From Fibrobacter succinogenes (lineage in GTDB: Bacteria > Fibrobacterota > Fibrobacteria > Fibrobacterales > Fibrobacteraceae), in the NCBI GenBank assembly GCA_902800345.1, contig CADCDO010000021.1, positions 1 to 64,000 of the forward strand: a stretch of 64,000 nucleotides of DNA, written 5' to 3'. Positions 1 to 11,300 of this stretch are shown here, piece after piece (position 1 is the stretch's first letter; each line of letters starts with the position of its first letter). A model generated the notes under the pieces. That model did no database searches. It was not told the DNA's origin and saw only the letters and a list, made by a program, of their open reading frames with translations. A program made the translations under genes and the position numbers.

Positions 1-63
1 TTGCTATTATGCAATCTAAATTTGTACATTCATGGTTCGAAAATCAAAGGCACATGCTTGCTG

Positions 64-1194
64 TTACTTGATAGCATCACCTGACGATGATGCCTTTAGC
101 TCAAGAATCTTGCTTTCGGGCAGATGTGAATACTTGACAATTTTCTCGATAGGTTCGTTGTTGGATAGCATATCGAGAGCTATTTCAATACGGCCTTTTT
201 CAAGGCCTTTAATCTCACCTTCAGCACGTCCTTTTTCAAGTCCCTGTTCATGGCCCTGTTCAAGACCCTGTTCAAGACCCTGTTCAAGACCCTGTTTAAG
301 CCCTTTTTCTAGACCTTTCTGTAAACCTTTCTCCAGCCCCTTCTGTTCGGCACGGACCTCCAACAAGGCCAAATGATCCAATTCCTCTTCTGTCCATACC
401 ATATCGTTAGCCTGATCCTTGATGAGTTTTTCTGACGCTCTGTTCACTAAGATCCTGTGAATAGCCTTCGCAATAACGGAATCGTTGAAGTCAGGGAGCT
501 TTTCTGCTTTGCCAGCGTGCTTGAGCAGGTAAAGCCAGCGTTCTTCTGCGGTCATGATTTCTTCGAAGGTTTTGTTGAACTTCGTCAGGTCATATAGAAT
601 ATACATCATCTTGTCGCTCAACGTCAAGCCCTCCTTGCTGCGGATGGCCCAATCGCCTCGGAAAAGCGTCTGTTCGCTTATGGGAAAGTCGCAAATCCAA
701 ATGGCGTAGGTTGGCGGGACCTCGTAACGGTGGATTTCGCGTTCAGCGCGTTGTTCTTTAGTTAAGTCGAGAGGGAAATTTCCAAAGTTCAACCGGTCCC
801 ATTCGTATTTGCTTTGGAGCATGAAGGCACAGTGCTGTAAAAGCACTCGATCGACGAAAAAGTCGGGCTTAGCCTTTTGCATCTCTACATTAATGTGTAT
901 GCCATTCGAGGTTGTCGCACGGATATCGAGCCTGAACGACTTGACTGCCGGAAAAATGACGTTGATTTCTGAATTCTTGATGACTACCGATTCAATTTTG
1001 TTTCCCTCTTTTAGGCGGAATACTCCGTTCAAAAAATTTACCAGTGCTTCTTCGTCGCTCAAGAACGCCTTGAACGCGGCGTCAAAGAGCGGGTCGAGAT
1101 AAGTGTGTTTCTTGATTTCTTCGATGGTTTTGTCAACCAATTGATCACGAGAAGTTGTAATGGTAAATTCGATTGTTTTTTGATTTTCAGACAT
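64..1194 (-). CDS. Rpn-family PD-(D/E)XK nuclease / putative transposase-like protein
   Basis: A 376-residue protein of the Rpn (recombination-promoting nuclease) type. The N-terminal part (about residues 30-130) carries the spacing expected for the variant PD-(D/E)XK active site: an Asp in RLDIRA followed by VEMQ, i.e. the E-x-Q motif of this family. The middle part (KEQRAEREIHRYEVPP, AIWICDFP) also fits the family. Residues about 280-335 are a low-complexity run of EKGL/EQGL units, mirrored in the DNA by about 12-bp repeats at 235-335; such charged tails are usual in Rpn proteins. Start: ATG at 1194 preceded by AAGGA at about 5 nt. It stands alone, with the next gene divergent at 1370. Family members are DNA endonucleases; the substrate here is not known. 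The tail repeat makes length variation between strains likely. Confidence 0.88.
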   Translation of the reverse strand: MSENQKTIEFTITTSRDQLVDKTIEEIKKHTYLDPLFDAAFKAFLSDEEALVNFLNGVFRLKEGNKIESVVIKNSEINVIFPAVKSFRLDIRATTSNGIHINVEMQKAKPDFFVDRVLLQHCAFMLQSKYEWDRLNFGNFPLDLTKEQRAEREIHRYEVPPTYAIWICDFPISEQTLFRGDWAIRSKEGLTLSDKMMYILYDLTKFNKTFEEIMTAEERWLYLLKHAGKAEKLPDFNDSVIAKAIHRILVNRASEKLIKDQANDMVWTEEELDHLALLEVRAEQKGLEKGLQKGLEKGLKQGLEQGLEQGLEQGHEQGLEKGRAEGEIKGLEKGRIEIALDMLSNNEPIEKIVKYSHLPESKILELKASSSGDAIK

Positions 1195-1369
1195 GATGAT
1201 CCTTGCCGTATGGCGGTTAAATCCGGGAAGGCAAGTTTGCTGAATTCGCCCTCCATTATATTAACACGCTTTGGCGAACTGTTTGTCCGGAAAAAATTTG
1301 TAAAATATTCTTTAGGAGAACTAAATCTAAATTCATAAATGGAGAAATCTTTTTTGTATATTCAACTGT

Positions 1370-2657
1370 ATGAAAAAGATTTTGTTGTTCCTGACAATGT
1401 GCTTTGCGCTTGCGAATGCTCAATTCTATTACGACAAGCATGGAGAATGTCGCGGTGCGTATAAGGATAGTTTAGAACACGCGACGCTTGTCGGGTTTGC
1501 AAAAAGATTCCATGGTCCGATTTTGATGAAAAAGCCTGTCAAAGGTGTCAAGCCAAGAAAGAATTTGAAAAAGATTCCAGAAGATAAAATTCAAAGAACT
1601 TTTGATGTGAACCGCGATTCGTTGCGCAAGGAACTTTGGCTTGAAGTGGAGAAAAACGAGATTGTTAGAATTTGTGTTGACGTGCCTGTTGTCGCGTGGG
1701 AAACATCATTGAAATCAAGCATCCTCAACGATTCCTGCTTAGCGTTTCAAATACCGACGCTTATTGGAGTTGAAACGATTAATGTGTATTTCTCAGAAGC
1801 GGATAGCTCTAAGAAAATCAATCTAGCAGTTGGTATGAAGTATCTTGATTTCAAAAATGAAGAAGTTCTTTTAGGATTATTTAGTCGATAAATATCCTGT
1901 TACAAACTGCGAATTTACGCAGTTGATGTGGGAAGATAGCCTTCTTGATTATAAGTGGCAAAACAGGAAAAGAGCTTCTACACGTAATGAAAACTGCATA
2001 ACACAAGACACTGCCGCAAATACTGTATCTCTATTTTGGGCTATGGAATACGCCAACGCACGCAGTATTCGTGAAGGTCTAAAGCCTTATTATATATTTT
2101 CTCCTGTGGAAGAATATGCAGAAAGAGAAACTATTTTATCAACTCGACAACGTATTATTAAACAACATGTTCTCGGATATATTCAAGTTTCTGACGACAG
2201 TACCTCGAACGGTTATAGACTTCCATATTACAATGAATGGATGATGCTTGCTCGTGGTGGCGACAAAAAGAATAAGGCCCCTTGGGGAGATTCTTCGGGT
2301 TCTTTTGAAAAAACAAAAAAATACGCCAAATTTAAAACAAAAATGGTTTCCTTTGAAACAGAACCTGTTGGCCAGCTAACGCCTAATGGATACGGATTAT
2401 ATGATATGTTTGGTCTCGTTCAAGAGCATGTACTCTTAAAATCAAGTTTGTTTAGAGGAAACTTTGGTTTTGCGTCTTGTTTGAAGGGCGGCGATTATCA
2501 CGTTTCTCTAGAAGATGGATTTGACGACACCTTAAGTCCTTATTGGAAATGGATAGACTACGGATATTACGAACCAGGCCATCCCGGTTATGGAGCTGGA
2601 TTCCGCCTCATCCGCAACATCGGCAATAACGCCAAATGGGAAAATAGAATTGAATAG
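1370..2657 (+). pseudogene. Broken secreted SUMF1-like protein (first tandem copy)
   Basis: Upstream paralogue of the gene at 2659. It starts with the same signal peptide (MKKILLFLTMCFALANA) and runs in frame to 1891, where it stops after EEVLLGLFSR. The homologous C-terminal part continues in another frame from about 1877 to 2657. Comparison with the intact copy shows that the segment matching 3048-3133 (86 bp) is missing: GGATT is joined directly to ATTTAGTCGATAAA. Since 86 is not a multiple of three, the frame is lost. The breakpoints share only the dinucleotide TT. The downstream part still reads as a SUMF1-like fold (YRLPYYNEWMMLARGGDKK, PNGYGLYDMFGLVQEHV, GFRLIRNIG). The assignment as a pseudogene depends on the sequence being correct here. 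A truncated 173-residue product could still be made. Confidence 0.8.
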
Positions 2658-2658
2658 T

Positions 2659-3981
2659 ATGAAAAAGATTTTATTGTTCCTAACGATGTGCTTTGCGTTT
2701 GCGAATGCTCAAGGTTTCAAGCCAATTAAGAAGCTGGAAAACATTTCAGAAAATAAAATTCAAAGAACGTTTAAGGTAAGCCGCGATTCATTGCGCAAGG
2801 AGTTTTGGCTCGAAGTGGAGAAAAACGAAATCGTCAAAATTTGTGTTGACAAGCCTGTCGTCGCATGGGAAACATCATTGAAATCAAAAGTTCTCAACGA
2901 CTCCTGCTTAGCGTTTCAAATACCGATATTTACTGGAGTTGAAGCAATTAACGTTTACTTTCCCGAATCAGAAAATTCAAACAAAATCAATCTTGCCATC
3001 GGGATGAAATATCTAAACTTCGAAAATGAAGAAGTTTTATTAGGATTCAACAAATATAATGAAACTGAACTGTATGCACTGGGTTACAAGAACAATCATG
3101 ATCCAGAAAGGCTGGTAACTATTACAGGAAGTTATTTGGTCGATAAATATCCTGTGACAAATTGCGATATCATACAAACGATGTGGGATAACCTTCCGTC
3201 TAAAAAGACATCGTTTACAAATTGGAACAGAAAACTTCTTGCTGATGAGTGGGTGACAAGAAAAAGAAATAGCTCGCGTAATGGAACCTGTGATGTACAC
3301 GACTCTGCGGCATGTACAATTTTGTTACTTCAAGCTATAAAATACGCAAACGCCCGTAGCATTAGAGAAGGACTAAAACCATATTACTTTTTTTCATCAT
3401 CAAATGAATTCCATTCGAGAATTATTTCAAAAGGTAATTATATTATTGGTTACTACAATTTTACAGATAAAGATGAAGGAAAAGACGAAATTCAAGTCTC
3501 AATCGACAGCACTTCGGATGGCTACAGGCTCCCGTTTTACGATGAATGGATGATATTCGCTCGCGGCGGCGACAAAAAGAAACAAGCTCCGTGGAGTGAT
3601 TCGGCTACATTTGAAGAAGCTTCGAAATATGCTCAATTGGGACCAGAATGGCATTATGATAAATCAAAACCTGTGGGGCAACTATTGCCAAATGGATATG
3701 GCTTATATGATATGTTAGGTTTGGTTGAGGAGCATGTTCTTTTTGAAGAAAAAAATCCTTTTTCTGCTCCTCGTAATAAGCCGTCTTGTGTAAAAGGAGC
3801 CAATGATCGAACTGAACAAGAATGGAAACCTGCTTCAGAATCTTCTGGACCTTATTGGAAAGATGTAAACTATGGGTATTACCGCGGAAACTATAACGAA
3901 GGTTTACCAGCAGGTTTCCGCTTAATCCGCAACATCGGCAATAACGCCAAATGGGGCGATGTCAAGTCCAATGCAGAATAA
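2659..3981 (+). CDS. Secreted SUMF1/FGE-like domain protein
   Basis: About 440 residues, second and intact tandem copy. ATG at 2659 lies one base after the stop of the first copy and begins a clear signal peptide (MKKILLFLTMCFAFANA, cleavage expected after ANA). Residues about 20-130 form a beta-rich domain shared only with the neighbour. From about residue 150 on, features of the formylglycine-generating-enzyme/SUMF1 superfamily appear: YLVDKYPVTN, then YRLPFYDEWMIFARGG, PVGQLLPNGYGLYDMLGLVEEHV and C-terminal GFRLIRNIG. The true FGE active-site cysteines are not evident, so catalytic activity is doubtful. In this superfamily such domains often act as binding or structural modules. An in-frame extension upstream to 2590 lies inside the first copy and is rejected because the signal peptide begins at 2659. 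Confidence 0.85.
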   Translation: MKKILLFLTMCFAFANAQGFKPIKKLENISENKIQRTFKVSRDSLRKEFWLEVEKNEIVKICVDKPVVAWETSLKSKVLNDSCLAFQIPIFTGVEAINVYFPESENSNKINLAIGMKYLNFENEEVLLGFNKYNETELYALGYKNNHDPERLVTITGSYLVDKYPVTNCDIIQTMWDNLPSKKTSFTNWNRKLLADEWVTRKRNSSRNGTCDVHDSAACTILLLQAIKYANARSIREGLKPYYFFSSSNEFHSRIISKGNYIIGYYNFTDKDEGKDEIQVSIDSTSDGYRLPFYDEWMIFARGGDKKKQAPWSDSATFEEASKYAQLGPEWHYDKSKPVGQLLPNGYGLYDMLGLVEEHVLFEEKNPFSAPRNKPSCVKGANDRTEQEWKPASESSGPYWKDVNYGYYRGNYNEGLPAGFRLIRNIGNNAKWGDVKSNAE

Positions 3982-4014
3982 CCGTTCCGCGAAAAGACAA
4001 AGGTAGAAGCGATC

Positions 4015-5148
4015 TCAATCTTCCACTTTTACACAGCGGACGGAGAAACCTTTTGTCTTCAATTCTCTAGCATTTTCCGAAGGTCCACTATCAAGTGCCG
4101 CCGATATTCTCATATGATGAGCTTGTTTTGCAGCATCGGCTTCATATTCGATTGGACGGAAAATAAAGATTTTTTCTTTTAAACCATTAAATGTTCCATT
4201 ATCGCTTCTAATACCAGCACCTGTAAGCGAAAATCCGCTCGCATTCGTCCCGCTAAAACCGTATGTCGAGCGCAGGCCTTTGATTCCGTCACCGTTTTCA
4301 TCCTTATAACCTCGGACAATTTCATAATCATCGTATGTGAACAATCGCCAGCCATCGGGACAAATCCCCTTATGATTTTCCTGAATAAGATCGGCACAAC
4401 TTTCCGTGTTGCAACGGCTTGGCAATTGCATCATCTCAGCCCACTGGTAAAGACCGCCAAACTCGTCGCACTTGGTCGTGTCGTTGTTGTAGCAATAGCG
4501 TTCTATCTCGTTGTCATCATTCTGATTCTCTGCTCCTGGAACCATTTTGCCAATGTTCAAGTTTTCGGCCATGACAGTGACAGATTTCCCGCTGTAATCC
4601 GACGTGATTGTAATGTAATAGTAGCTACGGCCATTGCGCGTGTCAGTAAACTGCTTGTATGCATTTTCGCCTACCTTGTAGGCACCGGCCAACGTTTGCG
4701 AGTGGTCGAACGGCACATATTCGCTACTAGACGACACGTCATTGCGAGGAGTCGAAGACAGAGCCTGCCACGAGCTTGACGAAGTGGAAGCAATCTTTTT
4801 TCCTTCGCTGGAGCTCGACTTTGGTGTGACACTGCTAGAAGTCATCCCGGCCGGAGCCTGCCCTGAGCTTGATGAACGGGTGCCGGGATCACCGTTTTTA
4901 CTACTACTGGACTTTGCAGAACCGCTAGATTTTGTCCCCGGAACGGAGGACGAGGATTTACCATTACTGGATCCTTCGCTTGAGCTCAGGATGACCGACT
5001 TGGATGATGACGACGACTTAACGTTTTGGGAGGAAGATGAAGAATCCTCGTCGCGCGGGGTAACGCCGCTGTCATCATCCCCACAGGCAGTTAAAGCGAA
5101 AGACGATAGACAATAGACGAGAGATAACGCAAGTAAAGATTGCTTCAT
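4015..5148 (-). CDS. FISUMP-domain lipoprotein with poly-Ser linker
   Basis: 377 residues. Signal peptide with lipobox LTAC at residues 18-21, then a serine-rich linker to about residue 145 (repeated SSSSS tracts) of the sort that separates domains in Fibrobacter surface proteins. The C-terminal 220 residues form one FISUMP domain: FTDTRNGRSYYYITI, MAENLN, CYNNDTTKCDEFGGLYQWAEMM, GICPDGWRL and terminal FSVRCVK. The function of FISUMP domains is unknown; the architecture argues for display on the outer membrane. Start supported by GGAGG 7 nt before ATG at 5148. It converges on the SUMF1-like gene with a 33-bp gap. Confidence 0.9.
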   Translation of the reverse strand: MKQSLLALSLVYCLSSFALTACGDDDSGVTPRDEDSSSSSQNVKSSSSSKSVILSSSEGSSNGKSSSSVPGTKSSGSAKSSSSKNGDPGTRSSSSGQAPAGMTSSSVTPKSSSSEGKKIASTSSSSWQALSSTPRNDVSSSSEYVPFDHSQTLAGAYKVGENAYKQFTDTRNGRSYYYITITSDYSGKSVTVMAENLNIGKMVPGAENQNDDNEIERYCYNNDTTKCDEFGGLYQWAEMMQLPSRCNTESCADLIQENHKGICPDGWRLFTYDDYEIVRGYKDENGDGIKGLRSTYGFSGTNASGFSLTGAGIRSDNGTFNGLKEKIFIFRPIEYEADAAKQAHHMRISAALDSGPSENARELKTKGFSVRCVKVED

Positions 5149-5290
5149 ATAAGAGCCTCCAGATAGATATATACAATATATAAAAAAATTACAATAAAAT
5201 TTACAGGATCCCGTTTTTTAAGAATATTCTTGCCTACGCAGGGACAATGAACGAAAAAAGATTTACTCAAATCAAGATTGTAGCCATGCG

Positions 5291-5328
5291 AAAAAAAAAC
5301 ACTGTGGCGACAATGTCGTCACAGTGTT
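5291..5328 (-). terminator. Rho-independent terminator of the giant gene
   Basis: Perfect 9-bp outer stem AACACTGTG / CACAGTGTT (5298-5306 and 5320-5328) with further pairing inside, followed on the minus strand by a run of eight or more T (A-run 5291-5299 on the plus strand). It sits 21 bp after the stop codon of the giant gene. Confidence 0.9.
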
Positions 5329-5348
5329 AATCTTTTCAGAACAACGTA

Positions 5349-8300
5349 TTAGCCCTGGTCAATGTAGAGAATCATCATTCCGCTAGTTTTGGCGGTGAGA
5401 TAGATTTCGTACGTTCCATTGGCGCCGTTCGGATGGTCCGGAATATCCACTCTTACGTTGTACCCAACGTTCGTGTGGGCCTTGTTGCTGCCATCCCATG
5501 CCCAGTCGATTTCAGGAATCGAGCTGTTTCCGGCATTGTTACCATAGATGACAACGTTCGGAGTCCACCACTGATTGCCCTGCGGGTATTCCGTGCAAAC
5601 CAGCTTGATAGTTTCGCCAGCGACAAGCGAGATAACCTGCGGCGTTCTATTAATCTGTTCCACACGCATTTCCGTAGAACCTTGGCCTTCGCCACTGCCC
5701 TGACTCTGGCCTTGACCTTCCCCACTGCCCTGGCTCTGGCCCTGACCTTCGCCACTACCTTGGCTCTGGCCTTGACCTTCCCCACTGCCTTGGCTCTGGC
5801 CCTGACCTTCGCCACTGCCTTGGCTGACAGGTGTCGGAGTTTCAACGAGTTTCGAAGTGCTTGAAGAAGCCTGGAAAGTAAGGTTCCTGCCCGCACCCGC
5901 GTCAATCGTATCCTTGCGGTCGTTCGTATTCGAGACAGACGTATCGATACCCACGATGCGGTTCTGGTTGAGCTGGTTCTGCATCTGTTGAACGTTAGCG
6001 TTGTCATTGTCGAGGTAGTTACGATGGATGTTCAAATCGATCGTATGCTGGTCGAGAACGATTTCGGTATTCGGGGTGAACACGCCTACAGGATTATTGT
6101 GTTCGACAATCAAGTTTGCACTGCCACCGAGAGCGATATCGTCGCCAAGGCCCGTCTTTATGTTGTCAGCGCCTTCGCCGCCCACAACGACATCGCGATC
6201 CTTGCCCGTGATAATCGTATCGTCCGTGCTGACCTTCTTGACCACGCTATTATCGATAGCCACCGACTTGGCCTCGATTACACGATTCCTGTAATCGGCA
6301 ATGTTTTCATCCGTTGCGAAAGGAATATCCAAATCGAACGTCAACTTGGCATCGTCACCATAGACAAGGTCCTTGTCATGATCACCGCCAATGGCCGCCG
6401 TATCCTTAGCCGCACCAGAAACAATCTGCACCGCAGAAATTACCGGCAGGTTCTTCGGACTCTGGCCACCGAAAGAGTACACGTTCTTGATGCGGATATC
6501 GGCGAGATTACCCGTTACGTTACGGAATACCACGTAGTTGCCGATAATTTCGACACGCGGAGTAGCGTAATCGGTCAAGGCCTCCAGGGCATCCTGATAA
6601 CTACTGCAATAAGCTTCCTTGTAGTCACCGTCGAACGTATAACCGGTCCAATCGTTCAAGTAACGATACTGGACACGGCCATTTGCATCCGTCAGCTTAA
6701 TCTGGTACAGATAATTGTACGTATCCGTATCGTTGTTATCGCCGCCGAGATAGACATAGATGTCATAACCGCTTGCCGTATCGAACTTCTTATTGATATC
6801 GGTCAATTTCAGCCTGATTTCTTCTTGCTGCTGAGCGGCAAGATAGAAGTTGTAAAGCTTCGAGTTTGCGGTATCGCCATCAATTTCGTCGTAGTTCTCA
6901 TGGGTCATGCTGTAGTTGCCAGCATTCTGCCAGTTCCAGTCATTTTGTCTGTAGGCAGAGATATTTACCTTGATATCATTGCTCGAGGAACCACCGCCAA
7001 TCTTGTGCAAGCTACCATTCTTCAGGTACATATTGGTCCAGTTCGTATCAACGACGACACCGGCAGCTTCGCCCGCAGCAATGGAATTGGTGCTATTGGC
7101 ATTTTCGCTCGTGAAGTTGAGCGACCAGACATTCACGCCATCGAGCTTCGTATCGGCAGACGCCGTAGCGCCAGACTCAATACGGTCGGCACCAATGCCG
7201 CCCACGACAACATCGTTACCATCACCAGTCTTGATTGTGTCCTTATACTTGTCCACATTCAAGCGTTCGACGCCGTTGTCCCTTTCGCTGTGAGAAAGCG
7301 TATCAGCCGTAATGCCGATGGATTCAGCCGTAGAAAGCGTCGTAGCGGTATCGTCATTGCTGTCGCGATCCGTGAAGAGCATCTTGGCATTATCGCCGAA
7401 GACAATATCATTGTCGTTAATGCTCTGGCGTTCGTCACCGTACGTCGTGATATTGTCGCTACCGGTACCGCCCACGACCACGTCATCGCCGCCACTCGTC
7501 TTGACAACGTCATCACCACCGAACTTGATATCGGTAGAAGCGGCTATATCCTGCTTGTGGAACGAGCCCTTGATCTGGAGACCCGCAATACCCGGCAAAT
7601 CCTTGCCATTCATCTGGTCGAGCGTGTAGCCATCACGAATGGTAATCACGGCACGGTCAAGAGCGTGTTCCGAAGAAACGTTAAAGACGACATAGTTACC
7701 ATAAGTATTGACTCGCTGATTCGAGGGCTTGTTCTTGTTGGAATTGATGATATTGATAATTTCCTGTGCGGACCTGTAACTCGATTGCACGAATTTGCCA
7801 TTGAAGTTCGCACCGGCGTAATCGTTCACGAAGAACGATTCCGTATAGTCACCAATCGTCAAGACAACTTCGCGAATGCTCTGTTCTGCAGAAGAATGAG
7901 AATCCGGGATATCCAAGTAAACAACTATCTGGTAGCTGTCGAAATGCTGCTGGAGACCATCGACCGCCACTTCCAAGACGCTATCCATCTGGTTGTTCGG
8001 TGCGGTCGTCATGATACCCGAAGTCATCAACTTGTTGTTGGCGCTGTTGCCCCACAGCCCGTGGTTGTAATTCTGGGTATTGATGCGGACATCGGTTGAC
8101 GTATTACGGTGATACTCGTGACCGGCATAGCTTACGCTGACAGAACTTGCACGCGTACCGTCGTCGAAGCGGACAATTTCCTTGTCATCGTTGCCATATG
8201 TACCGGCAAGGCTACCCGCAATATTGTTCCACTGCTTGGCGGCAAAGTTCGACGCACCGGCAGTATCGTTTGCATTGAGGCCCTGTTGAGCAGTTCCCTG

Positions 8301-11300
8301 GAAGTTGAAGCTGAGCGTTGCGGAATCACGAACCACAGGAGTATTTTCGAATTCGAACATGCCCTGGATATCGGTGAACGTTTCGTGCAGATTATTCGCA
8401 AGACCCGCGTTACCACGGAATGTCGCATAACCGTTGTCACCGAACACGACATCTTCGCCATTACCCGAAGTGATATCGTCGTTGCCAAGACCGCCAAAGA
8501 TGACGTTATCGCCACCGCTTGTCACGATGATATCGCCACCAGCGGATCTCTTGTTCGTCTCATCTTGTTCTGCAGCGAGTTCTTCAGCAACGTTCTTGCC
8601 GGAGTTCGTCACGATAAGCGGATTATGCTGCTTATCCATGATGACAAGGCCACCGTCACCGACGATGATATCGTTACCGTTGCGGGTCGTAATCTCGTCG
8701 ACATCGGTACCGCCGAGAATCGTATTCTTGCCGTTACCCGTGGTAATAATATCATGGCCACCAAGAGGTTCGCTCTTCGTCTCGACCGTCAGGCACTGTT
8801 CATGGATTTCATAAACGCCGCCGTCGCCGACGACTACGTTATCGGCACCTTCGATATTGACGACATCGTCATCATAGCCACCCATGACAATATTGATACC
8901 GCCATTAACCTTGATGGTATCACCGCCGCCAATGCCATCACTGGTCGTTTCGACCTTGTAAAGGCCCGCATTGATAGAATCGCTATTACCAACAGCAGAC
9001 TCGCTCTTGTCGTAAGAAGCTATACCGCCATCGCCAAGAACAACGTTATCATCACTTTCCGCGGAACCTTCCTTGCCAATATTGATGTAATCGCCCTCGG
9101 CACCGCCCATGACAACATTCTTGCCACCATAAATATTTATGGTATCATTTCCACCAATATCATCGCTCGTCGTCTTGATTTCGGCAGAGATTCCCTTCTG
9201 GAGGTCATACTTGCCGCCATCACCGAGGACAACGTTGTTATCGCTTGTGACACTTGCAGATTCGCCGATATTGATGATATCGTCTGCGGCACCGCCCATG
9301 GCAATATTGCTACCGCCATAGATCTGGATAGCATCATTGCCGCCGATAGCGTCGTCAATCGTTTCTACCGTCTTCACAGCATCGTTTTCGACGTACTTAC
9401 CGCCATCACCGAGGACAACGTTGTTGGCTCCGCTTTCTGGCTTACCGGCAACACCGATCGTAATCGTATCGTCTGCGGCACCGCCCATGACCGTGTTATC
9501 GCCACCATAAATATCGATGGTGTCATCGCCACCAATAGCGTTGTTTGTCGTCTCGACATAATTCAACCCGGCGTTGATCGAAGTATCATCTCCGATAACG
9601 TTCGGATCCTTATTGAATTGAGCTACACCGCCATCGCCAAGGACAACGTTATGGTTGCTCGAAGACGTCGTAGGTTCACCAATGCTGATGGAATCGCCCT
9701 CGGCACCGCCCATGACGACGTTATCACCGCCAAAGATGTTTATTGTATCTACGCCACCGATATCATCGCTCGTTGTCCTGATTTCGGCAGAGACGCCCTT
9801 CTGGAGGTCATACTTGCCGCCGTCACCAAGGACAACGTTCTTGTCGCTTGTGACGCTTGCAGATTCACCGATATTGATGGTATCGTCTGCGGCACCGCCC
9901 ATGGCAATATTGCTACCGCCATAGATCTGGATAGTATCATTGCCGCCGATTGCATCGTCAATCGTTTCTACCGTCTTCACAGCATCGTTCTCGACGTACT
10001 TACCGCCATCACCGAGAACAACGTTGTTGGCTCCGCTTTCAGGCTTACCGGCAACACCGATCGTAATCGTATCGTCTGCGGCACCGCCCATGACTGTGTT
10101 ATCGCCACCATAAATATCGATGGTGTCATCGCCACCAATAGCGTTGTTTGTCGTCTCGACGTAATTCAACCCGGCGTTGATCGAAGTATCATCTCCGATA
10201 ACGTTCGGATCCTTATTGAATTGAGCTATACCGCCATCGCCAAGGACAACGTTATGGTTGCTCGAAGACGTTGTAGGTTCACCAATGTTGATGGAATCGC
10301 CCTCAGCACCGCCCATGACGACGTTGTCACCGCCAAAGATATCGATTGTATCTTCACCGCCGATGTCATCATTCGTTGTCTTGATTTCGGCAGACACGCC
10401 CTTCTGGAGGTTGTACATACCGCCGTCACCAAGGACAACGTTCTTATTGCTGGTGACGCTTGCCGATTCGCCAATATGGATTGTATCACCGGCAGCACCG
10501 CCCATGACCGTATTGTCACCGCCATAGATGTTGATCGTATCAACGCCACCGATATCATCACTCGTCGTCTCGACAGTCTTCGTCGAAGCACTTTCAAAGT
10601 ATCTGCCGCCATCGCCAAGGACAATATTCTTGGCTCCGCTTTCAGAAGCACCAGGAACACCGATATTGATGGTATCGCCCTTATCGCCACCCATGACCGT
10701 GTTATTGCCGCCATAGATATCGATTGTGTCAACGCCACCGATATCATCATTCGTCGTCTTGATTTCAACAGAGACGCCCTTGATTTCTTCATACATGCCA
10801 CCGTCACCAAGGACGATGTTGTTGTTGCTAAGCGTTGTAGCATTAGCACCAACTGTAATTTGGTCACCTTCGGCGCCACCCATGACCGTGTTGTTACCGC
10901 CATGGATAACAATGGTATCTTCGCCACCGATATGGTCATCGACAGTTTCAACAGTCTTCTTCAAATCGCTTTCAAAGTACTTGCCGCCATCACCAAGGAC
11001 AACATTGTTACTTCCGCTGTCGCTGAAATCGCCAATCTTCGAAATGGTAATATTGTCGTTAGCAGCACCACCCATGGCAACGTTATTGCTTCCGGTAATG
11101 GTAATCGTATCGACATCACCAATTCCATTTTCAATCGTCTGTACTTGGTCTAGATGCGTGACAAGTTCGCTATTGTTGCGCCAATCGGTATCAACAGTTT
11201 CTGCAGTCGAGTAGTTGACTTCACCGTTATCGCCAAGGACAACATTTTCGCCACCCGTCACATGAATGTCATCATTAGCAGCACCGCCAATGACAACGCT

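Noticed and set aside
5988..11153. Long plus-strand open frames (about 700 and 1,000 codons) opposite the giant gene
   Set aside because: They are shadows of the repeated coding sequence on the minus strand: the periodic Gly/Asp codons give few stops in the opposite frame. Products have no start signal or known domain.
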